A DNA stretch of 64,000 nucleotides, from NCBI RefSeq assembly GCF_007744675.1, contig NZ_CP036269.1, positions 1,069,501 to 1,133,500 of the forward strand, written 5' to 3'. This document shows positions 29,188-38,562 of the stretch, one piece after another. The DNA comes from Gimesia alba (GTDB lineage: Bacteria; Planctomycetota; Planctomycetia; Planctomycetales; Planctomycetaceae). Below the pieces are notes generated by a model that was not told the DNA's origin, did no database searches, and worked only from the letters and a program-made list of their open reading frames with translations. The stretch's first letter is position 1, and each line of letters opens with the position of its first letter. The translations under genes were made by a program, and so were the position numbers.

Positions 29188-30771
29188 TTACTCGACCACG
29201 TAGTCCTTCGCCAGAACTTCGAAGCGGTCGATGCCTTCGGTATCCAGCCCGGAATCACGGACGATTTCAGTTGCCGATTCGTTATTGCCTGTCAATTCCC
29301 GTGCGGAAGCATGGATTCGACCATTGGCATCGTAACGATAGGTGACTTCCACAGGCGATCCCTTGGGCAAATTCGCAGGCAAGTTGAAAATCCGGAAATC
29401 GCCGATCGTCGAACAGGCATCCGGATCACTGGCTTCCCCTTCCAGAATGACCACATGAATCCGCTGCTGATTGTCTGAAGTTGTCACAAATTTCTGACTG
29501 ACACTGGCAGGGATCTCTGTGTTTCGCTTGATCATAATATGATTGATCTTGCGTGTGCGGTCATTGGGGTCGGTAATTTTCACACCCAGAGAGTGCGAGT
29601 TCACATCAGCTGTATTGACGCTGCGCAAACGCTTGATCACGGCTTGAGCCATGCGGCTTTCGCCACCCGTTGCCCGGGCTTCCAGAATCGCTGCATGAAT
29701 CGCCGCACCCTGTGCCACTGCTTCTTCGGGGTTCATTGTACGAGAAGGTTCGCTGCCGCAAACTTTTTTCAACATCTCTTCGACCACAGGCATCAATGTT
29801 GAACCACCGACCAGCACGACATCATCGAGCTGACCTTTTTCCACGCCCGCCTGTTGCATCACCAGTTCGGTCGTGTCACGTGTTCGTTGCAGCAAGTCGG
29901 CTGTCATACGTTCGAAATCGCCACGTGTGAGGGCAACCGTTAAGGTGTTGCCTTTGTGATAAATGGAAACCGGAGTCTGGGCTTTCTGGCTTAACTCGCG
30001 TTTGGCGTCTTCACACTCCTGCACACAGGTCCGCATGGCGACGGGATCTTCGCGCGGGTCACTGCCAAATTTCTTTTTAAACTGTTCTGCGACGTGGTCG
30101 ACGATACGTTGACTCCAGTCGAGCCCCCCCAGCATGACGTCACCGTCAGTCGCGAGCACGCGGAATTGGGTCGGCGAATAACGGACGATCGTCACGTCAA
30201 ACGTACCACCACCCAGGTCATAAACGAGAATCGTGCGTTCGCCGTTCGGCATCGCGTCGGGGTTACCGAGTTCGTCCCGCTTCCAGGCATAAGCCAGTGT
30301 AGCCGCCGTCGGTTCGTTGATGATATCAATCACATTCAAACCGGCGATCCGACCAGCGTCTTGAGTTGCTTTACGACGCACATCATTGAAGTAATAAGGA
30401 ACGGTAATCACTGCATTCGCGATCGTGCCGATTTCTTTTTCGGCATCCTGCTTCATCTTTTTGAGAATCAGAGCAGAAAGAAATTCCGCGGTCAGCTTCT
30501 TTTCCTGATAGACCACATAAAAATGATCGTCGCCCATATGTCGTTTGACGGCTTCGACGATGCGGGTGGGATCGTCTTCAATGGCGGTTCGCTCAAAAGA
30601 GGGACCGACAACAACACGGCCTTCCTCTCCCAGTAAAACCACAGAAGGGGTAATCGAACGCCCGTCGGTATTCTTCAAAGAGATGGGCTGACCATCAGTG
30701 TCAAGTTGTGCGATTGCTGAGTAGGTTGTTCCTAAATCAATGCCAACAGTATGACCTTCAACAAACTTCAT
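29188..30771 (-). CDS. Hsp70/DnaK-like chaperone without lid
   Basis: 527 residues; DnaK usually has about 640. The nucleotide-binding domain is intact: GIDLGTTYSAIAQLD at the start, INEPTAATLAYAW near residue 162, VYDLGGGTFDVTIVRY near residue 191 and VVLVGGSTLMPVVEEML near residue 310. A beta-type substrate domain follows (SLGVKITDPNDR to VTYRYDANGRIHASARE), and the protein ends shortly after, so the alpha-helical lid and C-terminal tail are missing. It is paired with the J-like gene downstream. No CIRCE-like operator is seen upstream. It is a specialised paralogue rather than the housekeeping dnaK, as no grpE or classical dnaJ adjoins it. Confidence 0.88.
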   Translation of the reverse strand: MKFVEGHTVGIDLGTTYSAIAQLDTDGQPISLKNTDGRSITPSVVLLGEEGRVVVGPSFERTAIEDDPTRIVEAVKRHMGDDHFYVVYQEKKLTAEFLSALILKKMKQDAEKEIGTIANAVITVPYYFNDVRRKATQDAGRIAGLNVIDIINEPTAATLAYAWKRDELGNPDAMPNGERTILVYDLGGGTFDVTIVRYSPTQFRVLATDGDVMLGGLDWSQRIVDHVAEQFKKKFGSDPREDPVAMRTCVQECEDAKRELSQKAQTPVSIYHKGNTLTVALTRGDFERMTADLLQRTRDTTELVMQQAGVEKGQLDDVVLVGGSTLMPVVEEMLKKVCGSEPSRTMNPEEAVAQGAAIHAAILEARATGGESRMAQAVIKRLRSVNTADVNSHSLGVKITDPNDRTRKINHIMIKRNTEIPASVSQKFVTTSDNQQRIHVVILEGEASDPDACSTIGDFRIFNLPANLPKGSPVEVTYRYDANGRIHASARELTGNNESATEIVRDSGLDTEGIDRFEVLAKDYVVE

Positions 30772-31393
30772 AGTGCTACCTTAATTTCGTTATTCAATCA
30801 GGTTCATCATGGAACAGGACGTATGAGTGGAAATGTGAGAAGCGGGAAACAGTTCAAGGGAATTTGCTGCTTGTTTCTTCGCTTTCAGGAATCGAGATTT
30901 GTATTACCAGTTACGTTATGTGCTGACTCAATCCACCTATTCTGCCACTGTTATGATGGGGAATCAAGGACTTGATTGGTGGGAAACCAAAAACTGGCAA
31001 AGTCTTAATGAAATGAAATACTCTTTTGTGGGCAAAATTTCAGTGCTGCCCTACGCTGCATAATTGACAGATTCCGCTTAATCTGACTAAAGAAATTATA
31101 TCGGATTCAGAGTCAAAGTACACTCTATAACGAGAATTCAAGTTCGCGATGTATCGCCCTTCGATCGGAAACCCCGTCTACCTGTGAAACCGGAATTCGC
31201 GTGAGGGTTGGCTCGCAGCGAGGTTCACTCTACAATCTAGTTCTCAGTCAGATTTTCATTCTCGAAGATTTCTCGCTATGATCGCGAGTCAGGCGAGAGG
31301 CATGGAGTCTGTCTGAGAGTGAAAAAACATGATTTTTAAGTAGAAAAACGTAAAAACAACCCCCGCGATTCGCAATACGGAAATGATCACAGG
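30772..31393. other. Gene-free region between divergent genes
   Basis: 622 bases lie between the Hsp70-like gene (minus strand) and the phosphohexomutase gene (plus strand). I see no convincing coding sequence. It must contain both promoters. A TTGACA at 31064-31069 is present, but a good -10 at the right distance is not (17 bases on is CTAAAG). No clear hairpin with T-run was found. Confidence 0.6.
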
Positions 31394-33241
31394 ATGAACC
31401 AGCCGTCCCCTTCTCTGGATTCCCAGCAGGCCATTGAAATCGCCCGCTCAGCCGTCACCGAAAAACAACTTTCTGAGCCTGCTTTCACCAATTTGCAGCG
31501 CTGGCTTACTGAACCTCAGTACGCTCCTTATCAGCCCGCGCTGTTACAGCTGATCGAAGCCGGAGATTTCGGGACGTTGGACACTTATTTTTGGGAAGTG
31601 ATCCCCTTCGGAACCGGTGGCCGACGCGGTTTGATGAGTGATTTGGGTTCTGCCACAATCAACGAAAGAACAATTGCCGAATCGGCTCATGGACTGGCCG
31701 CCTATTACAAAAAAGCCTCCGGTAACGAAACCGGTAAGGCGGCCATAGCCCACGATTCCCGAATCAATTCGAATCGCTTTGCCCGTATCGCCGCGAGTGT
31801 GATTGCTGCTCACGGCTTGACTGTTTACTTTTACAAAACCGCGCGCTCCACGCCGGAGCTTTCTTTCGCGGTCCGACATCTTGGCTGTGATGTGGGGGCG
31901 ATGATCACGGCTTCTCATAACCCCCCCTCGGATAACGGCTTTAAAGCTTACTGGTCTACCGGAGGTCAAGTGCTGCCGCCACACGATCAGGGCATTATTG
32001 ATGAAGTGTATCAGGCAACCGAGATTCCGATGCTGGACTTTGATCAGGCGGTCGAGCAGGGATTGATCAAGTATATCGACGAAGAGGTCGCCGGTGAATA
32101 TCGCAGTTCGGTCATCGCACAGAGTCATTCGACGAACCGCGATCTGAGTGGACTGTTTTCCCCCCTGCATGGAGTGGGAGAAACGTCTGTGTTTGCAGTG
32201 CTGCAGCAGGTCGGATTTACCGGGATCAAGCGGTTTGAGCCCCAGTGTGAGCAGAACGGGAACTTCCCCAATGTGCCCGATCAACTTCCCAACCCGGAAC
32301 GTACGGAAGTTTACCAGCCCGCGATTGCGCTGGGTCAAGAGACCGGAGCCGACATCATCCTGGCCAGCGATCCGGATGCCGACCGATTGGGAGTTTGTGC
32401 CCGCAACGAATCAGGGGAATTCGTGCATCTCACGGGGAATCAGATTGGTGCTTTACTGGCCGATTATGTACTCGGCAAGCGTAAAGAGGCGGGCACGCTG
32501 ACGCCGGATCATTTTGTGGTTGAGACGATTGTGACGACGCCGCTCATCGCCGCCATTTCTCGCGCAGCGGATGTGCGGATCATCAATAATCTGCTGGTCG
32601 GGTTCAAATACATTGCGGAAACGATGGATGAAGAGGGCCCTGACAAATTTGTATTTGGTACGGAAGAATCTCTGGGATATCTGGCAGGTGAATACTGCCG
32701 GGACAAAGATGCTGCTGTTGCAGCGCTGTGGGTCAGTGAACTGGCAGCGGAGCTGAAAAGTGAAGGGAAAACACTGCTCAATCGTTTGAATGAACTGTAT
32801 GTCGAGCATGGCTACCATCTGGAAGGACAGGTTTCCAAGACCTGTAAAGGGTCGTCGGGTAATGAACAGATCAAGCAGTTGATGAAAGCATTTCGTCAGA
32901 CACCCCCTCAAAATATGGGAAATCTCACATTTACGCTGGTCAGGGACTATCAAAACCTTGAAATTCGCGCATTACCCGAAAATAGCCCGTCCGAGACCTT
33001 TTCTAAACCTCAGGGAAATGTTCTGATGTTTGAAGCACAGGCAGAGGGGGCACCTCTGACTGTACAACTGGGAGTGCGACCATCAGGCACGGAGCCCAAG
33101 ATTAAGTTCTATTACTTTGCACAGGCTGAGGTGTCGGATCCGGCCCAACTGGAGGAAAACAAAAGTGGGGTGCAGTCGACGATTGAAGGCTTTAAACAGT
33201 CTTTGATGGATTGGATTGATCAAACCCTGGAAACCAGTTAA
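31394..33241 (+). CDS. Phosphoglucomutase/phosphomannomutase family enzyme
   Basis: 615 residues, close to the PGM2-like/PgcA branch of the alpha-D-phosphohexomutases (about 580-620). It interconverts hexose 1- and 6-phosphates in the cytoplasm. The phospho-serine loop is MITASHNPPSDNGFKAYW (catalytic Ser near residue 176). The Mg loop is ILASDPDADRLGV near residue 320. The sugar-binding loop is GTEESLGYLAGEY near residue 423 and the phosphate-binding loop is VRPSGTEPKIKFYY near residue 563. All four catalytic elements are intact. Its likely product, glucose 6-phosphate, is the substrate of the inositol-3-phosphate synthase encoded downstream, though a 284-base gap separates the two genes. 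Confidence 0.93.
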   Translation: MNQPSPSLDSQQAIEIARSAVTEKQLSEPAFTNLQRWLTEPQYAPYQPALLQLIEAGDFGTLDTYFWEVIPFGTGGRRGLMSDLGSATINERTIAESAHGLAAYYKKASGNETGKAAIAHDSRINSNRFARIAASVIAAHGLTVYFYKTARSTPELSFAVRHLGCDVGAMITASHNPPSDNGFKAYWSTGGQVLPPHDQGIIDEVYQATEIPMLDFDQAVEQGLIKYIDEEVAGEYRSSVIAQSHSTNRDLSGLFSPLHGVGETSVFAVLQQVGFTGIKRFEPQCEQNGNFPNVPDQLPNPERTEVYQPAIALGQETGADIILASDPDADRLGVCARNESGEFVHLTGNQIGALLADYVLGKRKEAGTLTPDHFVVETIVTTPLIAAISRAADVRIINNLLVGFKYIAETMDEEGPDKFVFGTEESLGYLAGEYCRDKDAAVAALWVSELAAELKSEGKTLLNRLNELYVEHGYHLEGQVSKTCKGSSGNEQIKQLMKAFRQTPPQNMGNLTFTLVRDYQNLEIRALPENSPSETFSKPQGNVLMFEAQAEGAPLTVQLGVRPSGTEPKIKFYYFAQAEVSDPAQLEENKSGVQSTIEGFKQSLMDWIDQTLETS

Positions 33242-33525
33242 TTTCGCTTCTCAGTCACAACTCGTCTAAAAATTCGGCGGAATCAAGAATCTTTCGATTG
33301 TGTCGCGTTGGTACGAACCTACAATTATAAACATGATTAACATAAATTCTGTGACAAGGGAATTCGTCACAAGTTCCTCACAGAAATGAACTTCACATGA
33401 AAGCAGCAAACGAATCTGCCAGACCGCGAGTAAAGCAGTCTTCTTTTTGTCTGCTCCCACCTACTTTGAGATCATCATCAGTGATTTTTAATTGAATCTA
33501 GTTTTATCAGTTTTCAGGCAGCATC

Positions 33526-34740
33526 ATGACGAAACAGCGTATCGGGATTTGGATCATCGGAGCATGGGGTGGCGTTTCAACGACAGCAGCTATCGGACTG
33601 TTATCGCTTCAGAAAGGGCTCACGGGGACCAGCGGTCTCGTTTCAGAACATCCTTACTTTGAAAAGTTGGATCTGGTGGGCTGGGATCAAGTCGTTATCG
33701 GCGGACATGAAATCCGCGAGACTTCGTTTGTGGAAGCAGCCAGGCACTTCAGTGAAACATCGGGTGTCTTTCACCCCGCTTTGTTACAGGCAGTGGAGCC
33801 GGAACTCAACGAGTTCGATAATAATGTCAAACCAGGAACGCTGATTCATGTCGGCGATACGATTCGTTCGTTAGCCGGTGATTCCGTCAAGCAGTATGAT
33901 CAGGAATCGCTGCAGGATACGCTGGCACGGCTTTCCGCAGACATGACCGAATTCCAGAAGCAGCATGATCTGGCGCACGTGGTGGTCGTCAATCTGGCCT
34001 CGACCGAACCTCCGGTTGAAGAATCGGCCAAGGCACTGACGCTGGCTGAGTTGAAAGAAAAACTCGCATCGGCAGAGACGTCGCCGGTTCCCGCCAGTGC
34101 CCTGTATGCGATCGCCGCTATGAACGCCGGCTGCTCGCATCTCAACTTCACCCCGTCCGCGGGGACGGACCTGCCGGCATTGATTGAGCTGGCGGAAGAG
34201 AAACAGATCTTACACGGCGGCCGTGACGGCAAAACCGGCGAAACATTGATGAAAAGCGTGCTTGCACCGATGTTTGCACATCGCAATCTGAATGTGATGA
34301 GCTGGGTCGGGCATAACATTTTCGGGAACCTGGATGGGAAAGTCCTCGATGATCCAGTGAATAAATCCAACAAGGTGCATTCCAAAGATCATCTGTTGAC
34401 GGAAATTCTCGGTTATAAGCCACAGACTCTGGTTTCCATTGAATACATTGAATCCATGGGCGACTGGAAAACGGCCTGGGATCACATTCACTTTAAAGGC
34501 TTCCTGGATACAAAAATGTCGCTGCAGTTTACCTGGCAGGGAACGGATTCGGTTCTGGCGGCGCCACTGGTGCTCGATATGGTGCGCTTTACGGAACGCG
34601 AATGGCGTCGCGGCAATCGCAGTGGCGTGATGACGCATTTGAGTTCGTTCTTCAAGAGCCCGATGCAGGCCACCACTCCCGAATTTGAGCGTCAGTATCA
34701 GCAGCTTGAGGAATGGGCCAACACCGTCTCTGAGGAATAG
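33526..34740 (+). CDS. ino1: Inositol-3-phosphate synthase
   Basis: 404 residues. It turns D-glucose 6-phosphate into 1D-myo-inositol 3-phosphate with NAD as catalyst. The N-terminal Rossmann motif is IWIIGAWGGVSTTAAIGL. Further family blocks are NLASTEPPVEE near residue 159, HLNFTPSAGTDLPAL near residue 205, GGRDGKTGETLMKSVLAP near residue 231 and SWVGHNIFGNLDG near residue 259, which contain the lysine/asparagine-rich active site. Length matches bacterial and archaeal-type enzymes, shorter than the eukaryotic (about 530). The UbiA-family gene follows after 13 bases, so they are surely co-transcribed. Bacterial inositol phosphate usually feeds inositol lipids, compatible solutes or thiols; which applies here is not shown. 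Confidence 0.92.
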   Translation: MTKQRIGIWIIGAWGGVSTTAAIGLLSLQKGLTGTSGLVSEHPYFEKLDLVGWDQVVIGGHEIRETSFVEAARHFSETSGVFHPALLQAVEPELNEFDNNVKPGTLIHVGDTIRSLAGDSVKQYDQESLQDTLARLSADMTEFQKQHDLAHVVVVNLASTEPPVEESAKALTLAELKEKLASAETSPVPASALYAIAAMNAGCSHLNFTPSAGTDLPALIELAEEKQILHGGRDGKTGETLMKSVLAPMFAHRNLNVMSWVGHNIFGNLDGKVLDDPVNKSNKVHSKDHLLTEILGYKPQTLVSIEYIESMGDWKTAWDHIHFKGFLDTKMSLQFTWQGTDSVLAAPLVLDMVRFTEREWRRGNRSGVMTHLSSFFKSPMQATTPEFERQYQQLEEWANTVSEE

Positions 34741-34753
34741 AATCACCGTCAAC

Positions 34754-35653
34754 ATGAAGAAGTGTCTGGCTTACTTTCAATTGATGCGTCTGCCTGCTGT
34801 CTTTACAGCGATGTCAGATATCATTCTCGGCTTTTTGTTGACGCACGGTTCGTTCAATCCGCCGGTCTCATTTGCATTACTGCTGGTCGCCTCTGCCGGT
34901 CTGTATCTTTCAGGCATGGTGTTCAATGATGTGTTCGACCGGAAAGTCGATGCGGAAGAACGTCCTTCGCGCCCCATTCCTTCAGGACGCATCTCGACTC
35001 AAAAGGCAGCCGCCTTAGGCGGCTTGTTGATGCTGGCAGGCGTTGGTGCCGCGCAAACGGTTGGCACACAGAGCCTGATTGTCGCCGGTCTGCTGGTCGT
35101 GGCCATACTCGGTTATGACACGATTCTGAAAAAAACGTTTCTGGGCCCGGTGATGATGGGCATCTGTCGTTTTCTGAATGTGATGTTAGGCGCGAGTGCT
35201 GTCGCACGCGAAATCAATCTCTGGGTCAAACCGCAACTCCGCATCGCTGCCGCTCTCGGACTGTTTATTCTGGGGCTCACCTGGTTTGCGCGGATGGAAG
35301 CCAAACAGAGTCATCGGGGGCATTTGATTGGTGGTATGCTGGTGATCAATGCAGGGCTCGGCGCACTGGTCTGGATGCTGGCGACCTATCCCTGGCCGCA
35401 ACAGCTTAATCTAACAATGGTCCTGGCGGCGACCGGCGTGGTGATACTGACCATTAATCGTCGTCTGGTTCAGGCCGTTTTAAATCCGATCCCTCAAAAT
35501 GTACAGATCGCTGTCAAAACGATGCTCACTTCATATGTGATGCTCAACGCGATCATGGTCTTCGTCTGGACCGCGAACCCACAGTACGCCATAATCACTG
35601 CAGCGTTACTGCTTCCGACGATTCTGCTCTCACGCTGGATGTCGGTGACCTGA
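34754..35653 (+). CDS. UbiA-family prenyltransferase (EboC-like)
   Basis: 299 residues from ATG 34754; an upstream in-frame codon at 34685 would overlap ino1 and is unlikely. It is an integral membrane protein with about eight or nine helices. The first Asp-rich motif is FNDVFDRKVDAEERPSRPIP near residue 56, followed by SGR. The second motif region is LGYDTILKKTFLGPVMMG near residue 118. The combination of NDVFDxxxDxxERPxRPIPSGR with GICRFLNVMLGAS resembles EboC proteins of the ebo cluster, which often sits with an inositol-3-phosphate synthase gene. The other ebo genes are absent here. UbiA enzymes attach prenyl chains to ring acceptors; the acceptor here is unknown, and an inositol derivative is only a hypothesis. 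Confidence 0.82.
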   Translation: MKKCLAYFQLMRLPAVFTAMSDIILGFLLTHGSFNPPVSFALLLVASAGLYLSGMVFNDVFDRKVDAEERPSRPIPSGRISTQKAAALGGLLMLAGVGAAQTVGTQSLIVAGLLVVAILGYDTILKKTFLGPVMMGICRFLNVMLGASAVAREINLWVKPQLRIAAALGLFILGLTWFARMEAKQSHRGHLIGGMLVINAGLGALVWMLATYPWPQQLNLTMVLAATGVVILTINRRLVQAVLNPIPQNVQIAVKTMLTSYVMLNAIMVFVWTANPQYAIITAALLLPTILLSRWMSVT

Positions 35654-35661
35654 TTCAGCGG

Positions 35662-35931
35662 TTACATGGACGGCTGGAATCCCATGACCTGATAACGGGC
35701 CAGCTCCATTGTATCTGTCAGCTTGATTGCACAGATCGCTTCATAAGACAGCATGACTTTCCGTGCGCCCAGCGAATCCGGTTTATCGCGTTCAAACAGC
35801 ACGACGCCCGTCGAAAGTAAAAAGTTCTGAAACGGGATGGATTCCTGATACGTGGTGACCACGATTCCCGATTTGGGGATGACTTCCGGCCAGTTTTCCA
35901 GGATGGAACGCCAACTTTCTGCGCTTTGCAT
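35662..35931 (-). CDS. Small protein of unknown function
   Basis: 89 residues from ATG 35931, preceded by a purine-rich AAAGAGAGAG; an in-frame start at 35970 has no such site. No signal peptide or membrane segment is seen. The sequence suggests a short alpha/beta domain: SWRSILENWPEVIPKSGIVV, QESIPFQNFLLS and a strand-rich end (KVMLSYEAICAIKL). The layout resembles small cytoplasmic planctomycete proteins, but I cannot assign a family. It converges on the UbiA gene with only eight bases between the stop codons. Confidence 0.65.
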   Translation of the reverse strand: MQSAESWRSILENWPEVIPKSGIVVTTYQESIPFQNFLLSTGVVLFERDKPDSLGARKVMLSYEAICAIKLTDTMELARYQVMGFQPSM

Positions 35932-36138
35932 AATCTCTCTCTTTAGTAAGTGGTCGAGAAAAGAACTCATTCACAACGCGAAAGATAGGATTTCAGAATC
36001 AATTGGGCAAGAGGAACATTTTCCACCAACGGGATTTTCCTCGGTTTTCAGATTGCGGGACACTCGATATGATTCCACAGGCGTGCGTCGTGCCTGTATC
36101 GATCACACGGATGAATTCCTTTCAGAAAACGGCCTTCC

Positions 36139-37374
36139 TTGAATCATAAACGAGAACCTGCTGCCATCGCATTTGGCGAATTTGTGGCCTTGATGGCTTC
36201 GATGCAGTCTCTGGTAGCATTATCGATTGATGCCATGCTGCCTGCACTGACCGAAATTGGTCAGGAACTGGGGGCCAAAGCAGTCAACGACAGCCAGTTG
36301 ATCGTCACCATTCTGTTTCTGGGGCTGGCGTTCGGGCAGGGCATTTATGGGCCTTTATCTGATACAACGGGGCGAAAGCCGGCTGTGTATCTCGGCTTCA
36401 GCCTGTTTCTGGTAGGATGTTGTCTCTCTCTGTTTGCGACGGACCTGACCGTGATGCTCTGCGGCCGCTTCCTGCAGGGACTGGGTCTGGCGGGGCCGCG
36501 GTGTGTGATTGTGGCGATTGTCCGTGATCAATATGAAGGTCCTGCGATGGCGCGGGTCATGTCATTTGTGATGACGATCTTTATCTTCGTGCCAGCCATC
36601 GCGCCAACGCTGGGGCAAGGCATCTTACTGCTGGCGCACTGGCGGACGATCTTTGCCGCGCTGCTGGGATGCGGCCTGCTGACGCTGACCTGGTTTACAT
36701 TGCGCCTGCCTGAAACGTTGGCAGTGGAACATCGCATCCCGTTTTCCCTGGGGCGAATTTATCGCGCCATACGTGAAGTCTGTTCGCACCGGGTTTCGCT
36801 GGGGTATACGATTTCGCTGGGCTTGATCACGAGTGCCTTCCTGGGATACCTGAGTTCGGCGCAACTCATCTTTCAGAAACAGTACGAACTGGGAACGATG
36901 TTTCCGCTTTATTTTGCGATTCTGGCGCTGTGTATCGGCGGGGCCTCATTTGTAAACGGCCGACTGGTAGGACGATTCGGGATGCACCATCTGACGCGCT
37001 GGTCCAAACGGATTTCGACCGTCATTTCCATTTTGTTTTTTCTGTATGTGCTCTCCGTCGGCGGGCATCCGCCGCTCTGGGCCATGATGGGGTATATGAT
37101 GACCATTCTGTTCTGCTTTGGGATCATGTACGGAAATTTGAACGCGCTGGCGATGGAGCCGCTCGGGCATATCGCCGGCGTAGGATCCGCGGTGATGGGG
37201 GCGCTGTCCACGTTGATTGCCGTACCCTGCGGCATTTTGATTGGTCACAGTTTTAATGGCACCGTGCTTCCTGTGATTAGCGGGTTTGCGGTCTCGGGCG
37301 TGCTGATCATGCTGGTGATGCATTGGGTAGAATCAAAAGCAGAAACCCCTGAGGCAGAAGGAAATGCTAATTAG
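36139..37374 (+). CDS. MFS transporter, Bcr/CflA-type drug exporter
   Basis: 411 residues from TTG 36139, with about twelve hydrophobic helices. The N-terminal helix contains LSIDAMLPALTEIGQELG, the pattern of the Bcr/CflA family (bicyclomycin/chloramphenicol-type exporters) where DMYLPALP is usual. MFS motif A appears as GPLSDTTGRKPAVYLG near residue 70, and GRFLQGLGLAGPR near residue 112 is motif B/C-like. It would expel small molecules with proton antiport from the inner membrane. The substrate cannot be read from the sequence. It stands alone on its strand. Confidence 0.85.
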   Translation: MNHKREPAAIAFGEFVALMASMQSLVALSIDAMLPALTEIGQELGAKAVNDSQLIVTILFLGLAFGQGIYGPLSDTTGRKPAVYLGFSLFLVGCCLSLFATDLTVMLCGRFLQGLGLAGPRCVIVAIVRDQYEGPAMARVMSFVMTIFIFVPAIAPTLGQGILLLAHWRTIFAALLGCGLLTLTWFTLRLPETLAVEHRIPFSLGRIYRAIREVCSHRVSLGYTISLGLITSAFLGYLSSAQLIFQKQYELGTMFPLYFAILALCIGGASFVNGRLVGRFGMHHLTRWSKRISTVISILFFLYVLSVGGHPPLWAMMGYMMTILFCFGIMYGNLNALAMEPLGHIAGVGSAVMGALSTLIAVPCGILIGHSFNGTVLPVISGFAVSGVLIMLVMHWVESKAETPEAEGNAN

Positions 37375-37495
37375 AACAGGCCATCCGGGACTTTGATCGG
37401 ATCAACCGGTTAAAATTGGCAGACGTTTATGGTATGGTTCGGAAGTGGCGCAGTTCTCTGATTCGATTTTGCAAAAAGAACAATCGGGTTTGGTG

Positions 37496-38431
37496 ATGGG
37501 ATATCAATTCAAGCAGCAGGAATCACTGGCGAGCGGTGTCCGACGGATTGCAGGAGAGCAATTGAGTCAGGCGATCCGAGAGTTAAAGAATGCGGAACAG
37601 AACCCGCATCAGATGATCCATGAAGTGCGGAAACATTTCAAGAAATTGCGTGGACTAATTCGCCTGGTTCGTTATGGATTAGGCGACGACTATGCACGGC
37701 TCAATGTCTGGTATCGGGATGCCGGGCGGCGTCTGTCGCGCGTTAGAGATGCCGAGTCGATGTTGGAATCGCTGCAGAAACTGAAAGCACGTTTTTCCGA
37801 TCTCGAACAGACTGACCTGTTTTCCGAATTTGAAAATCGATTTCTTGCCCGGAAACAGAAACTAGTGGAAGAATGGATTGATCTGGATCTGGAATTACAA
37901 AATCTCGCTCAGCAACTGGAATCGGAACTGGAAGCTGTAGCAAGCTGGAAGATCAAAGGAAAAGCAGCGAAGATCATTCGTGATGGTTTGCAACAGACCT
38001 ACCAACGGGGTTCAGAAGCATTAGCCACACTGCATCAGAGTCCGAATGATGAGCTGTTTCATGAGTGCCGCAAGCGGAGCAAGTATCATCTGTATCATAT
38101 GCGGCTCATCAATGCGGTCTGGCCGCCGATGTTGACAGCTCGCATTACAGAGCTTGACCTGCTGAATGATTATCTGGGTGATGATCATGATCTGACGGTG
38201 ATGACGCAGCTGATCACCGGCGAAGCAGACTCCTTCGGTTCCTCTGCGAATGTGGAGCAACTTCTGTTACTGATCGGTCAACAGAGGCAAACGCTCCAGG
38301 CAGCGGCGTTCCAGATGGCGGATCGCATGTTTGCTGAGAAGCCCAAGGCGTTTGCCCGGCGGATGCAGGGCTACTGGAATCTCTGGCGCGATGAGCGCGG
38401 CGGCTCATCAGACACGAGTGACAGCAAGTAA
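37496..38431 (+). CDS. CHAD domain protein
   Basis: 311 residues from ATG 37496, which gives the usual CHAD-protein start (GYQFKQQESLASGVRRIAGE). A GTG at 37445 would add 17 residues. The domain is all helical with the conserved His/Lys/Arg pattern: HEVRKHFKKLRGLIRLVRYG near residue 40, RRLSRVRDAESMLE, HECRKRSKYHLYHMRL near residue 190 and LGDDHDLTVM near residue 230. CHAD domains bind inorganic polyphosphate through this basic surface and often occur next to polyphosphate or CYTH-phosphatase genes; none is visible here. Cytoplasmic and soluble. Confidence 0.85.
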   Translation: MGYQFKQQESLASGVRRIAGEQLSQAIRELKNAEQNPHQMIHEVRKHFKKLRGLIRLVRYGLGDDYARLNVWYRDAGRRLSRVRDAESMLESLQKLKARFSDLEQTDLFSEFENRFLARKQKLVEEWIDLDLELQNLAQQLESELEAVASWKIKGKAAKIIRDGLQQTYQRGSEALATLHQSPNDELFHECRKRSKYHLYHMRLINAVWPPMLTARITELDLLNDYLGDDHDLTVMTQLITGEADSFGSSANVEQLLLLIGQQRQTLQAAAFQMADRMFAEKPKAFARRMQGYWNLWRDERGGSSDTSDSK

Positions 38432-38562
38432 AACGGGACGGTTCTTGAATTGCCCCTTCGTTCCGAGTACAGTGATTCCAGCGGTCAGATTTGTAGTTCC
38501 ATAGTCGCATGGTGCGTTGCAGTGCAGGCTATATCTGAGAGATGAGAAATCAGGGGACCAGC

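Noticed and set aside
30772-31393. CIRCE-type heat-shock operator upstream of the Hsp70-like gene
   Set aside because: I looked for the TTAGCACTC-N9-GAGTGCTAA pattern and did not find it.
31544-32338. Long minus-strand open frame (264 codons) opposite the phosphohexomutase gene
   Set aside because: It lies wholly opposite a gene with intact catalytic motifs and shows no domain of its own; it is an effect of codon usage.
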